A DNA stretch of 64,000 nucleotides from Acerihabitans sp015654925 (GTDB lineage Bacteria; Pseudomonadota; Gammaproteobacteria; Enterobacterales; Enterobacteriaceae). The notes beneath the pieces were generated by a model, which saw only the letters and a program-made list of their open reading frames with translations, searched no databases and had not been told where the DNA came from. A program made the position numbers and the translations under genes. Where the stretch lies: assembly GCF_047324175.1 (NCBI RefSeq), contig NZ_CP178732.1, positions 2,170,001 to 2,234,000 on the forward strand. The letters run 5' to 3'. This document shows, piece by piece, positions 63,119-64,000 of the stretch (within the stretch, counting starts at the first letter, position 1; every line of letters begins with the position of its first letter).

Positions 63119-64000
63119 GAATGTGCTCCTGTGCGTGGCGAACGGTTAAGCACCTTCTCGCATACGATGGACAGCACCAGCAGTACGCCCTGGAAAAAGC
63201 CGATATAGAACGAGGAGACGCCAATGGCGAACAGCATTTTTTGCATTAACAGCAGCACCGCCGCGCCCACCATCGAGCCGAACGCGCCGCCGCGCCCGCC
63301 GCTGAGGCTGGTGCCGCCCAGCGCCACCGAGGCAAAGGAGAGCAGCAGAAACGGCAGGCCCGAGTTGGGATCGCCGGTGGCGGTTTGGGCGCTAAGCATA
63401 AATCCCGCCGCGCCGTAGAAACAGCCGGCCAGGATAAACGCCTGGCAGCGCTTCCACTTGACGGAGATGCCGGACAGCCCGGCGGCGGTTTCATCGGCGC
63501 CCACCGCATAAAAAGCGACGCCGGTGTCGGTACGTTTGATCAGCAGCCAGATCAGGGCAAAAAACGCCAGCACCAGGGCGGACACTGGCAGGATTTGCCA
63601 CAGCATGCCCGTCAGGCCGTCGCTGATAAACTCCGATACCGAGCCGCCGGGCACCGGCAGCAGGAGCAGGGCGATACCCTGGCCGATAATCATGGTGCCA
63701 AGCGTCGCGGCGATGCTCTGGATGCCCCTATAGGCCACCAGATAGCCGTTGAGCAGGCCGATCAGCGCGCCGGCCCCCACGCAGAGCAGCAGGCTGAACA
63801 GCGCGCCGCCCGGCCCGTCGAACGGGGCAATGGCGGTGAGTACGTTGGCAATGGAAATGACGCCCACCAGGGATAAATCGAATCCCCTGGTCAGCACCAC
63901 CAGCGTTTGCCCGGCGGCGGCCAGCGCCAGCGGGGCGGCGTTATTGATCAGGTCAGCGACGGCGTAGGCGCTGAACGCACCGGGCTCCGACCAGCCATAC
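63115..64000 (-). CDS. ABC sugar permease (second system), partial at window edge
   Basis: The frame stays open to the right edge and begins outside the window. AVADLINNAAPLALAAAGQT, LTRGFDLSLVGVISIANVLT and LLSFASVALGGTSLSGGRGG mark it as RbsC-family. It is distinct in sequence from the permease at 62084. The visible part lacks only the N-terminal helices. The operon promoter lies to the right. Confidence 0.92.
   Translation of the reverse strand, partial: YGWSEPGAFSAYAVADLINNAAPLALAAAGQTLVVLTRGFDLSLVGVISIANVLTAIAPFDGPGGALFSLLLCVGAGALIGLLNGYLVAYRGIQSIAATLGTMIIGQGIALLLLPVPGGSVSEFISDGLTGMLWQILPVSALVLAFFALIWLLIKRTDTGVAFYAVGADETAAGLSGISVKWKRCQAFILAGCFYGAAGFMLSAQTATGDPNSGLPFLLLSFASVALGGTSLSGGRGGAFGSMVGAAVLLLMQKMLFAIGVSSFYIGFFQGVLLVLSIVCEKVLNRSPRTGAHS

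Noticed and set aside
1..64000. CRISPR arrays, tRNA/rRNA genes and prophage modules
   Set aside because: No regularly spaced repeats, no cloverleaf sequences, and no phage structural or integrase genes seen; the only mobile elements are the IS256 copy and the IS5 relic.

Overview
This window looks like the chromosome of an enteric gammaproteobacterium (Enterobacterales). The support is direct: proteins recognisably like E. coli UspF, YohJ/YohK, PfkA, the SgrR family and the complete srlAEBD-gutM-srlR-gutQ glucitol operon, plus a Klebsiella-type sorbose (sor) operon. About a dozen genes are broken by single nonsense codons, frameshifts, internal deletions or an insertion sequence. This is the density expected of a lineage that recently changed lifestyle. 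A Sodalis-like or related Pectobacteriaceae/Bruguierivoracaceae bacterium is my best guess, but it is inferred, not proven.

Layout. 0-2.2 kb: an IS256-family element with a visible 8-bp target duplication sits inside a decayed TauB/SsuB-type ABC ATPase gene. 2.2-7.5 kb: uspF, a radical SAM protein with extra C-terminal cysteines, an AraC regulator and yohJK. 7.7-14.1 kb: a frameshifted GH5 glycosidase, a VOC protein, a shikimate-dehydrogenase-like enzyme, an SgrR-family regulator and an MFS carrier. 14.8-23.9 kb: an eight-gene sugar or polyol uptake and catabolism operon (ABC transporter with two different permeases, Zn-ADH, PfkB kinase, Fe-ADH, RbsD) behind a perfect CRP-site consensus, with an AraC regulator facing its end. 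24.2-27.9 kb: IS5 remnant, broken DODA dioxygenase, broken azoreductase, DoxX and a divergent LysR. 28.3-43.6 kb: a fructose-6-phosphate-centred carbohydrate island holding sorC-(sorD remnant)-sorFBAME, a fructose-6-phosphate aldolase with a frameshifted LacI neighbour, a SemiSWEET, pfkA, and the complete srl operon.

44-50.5 kb: LysR, an MHS-type MFS carrier and an M20 amidohydrolase, followed by a citryl-CoA-lyase-like gene between a truncated CoA transferase and a PEP-mutase-family pseudogene. 50.6-56.1 kb: an alpha/beta hydrolase, a HAD pseudogene, a GNAT acetyltransferase, and a gene-poor stretch with relics including a Gfo/Idh/MocA oxidoreductase. 56.1-64 kb: a visibly GC-rich block with an iron/siderophore/cobalamin-type ABC transporter and a second ribose-type ABC transporter that runs off the right edge.

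How the parts work together. Most of the window serves carbon-source uptake. In the sor/srl island the sorbitol-6-phosphate dehydrogenase of the sor operon (sorD) is reduced to about 50 codons, while srlD, which performs the same reaction, is intact about 11 kb away. L-sorbose breakdown may therefore now depend on the glucitol operon. Fructose-6-phosphate aldolase and phosphofructokinase between the two operons both use the shared product, fructose 6-phosphate.
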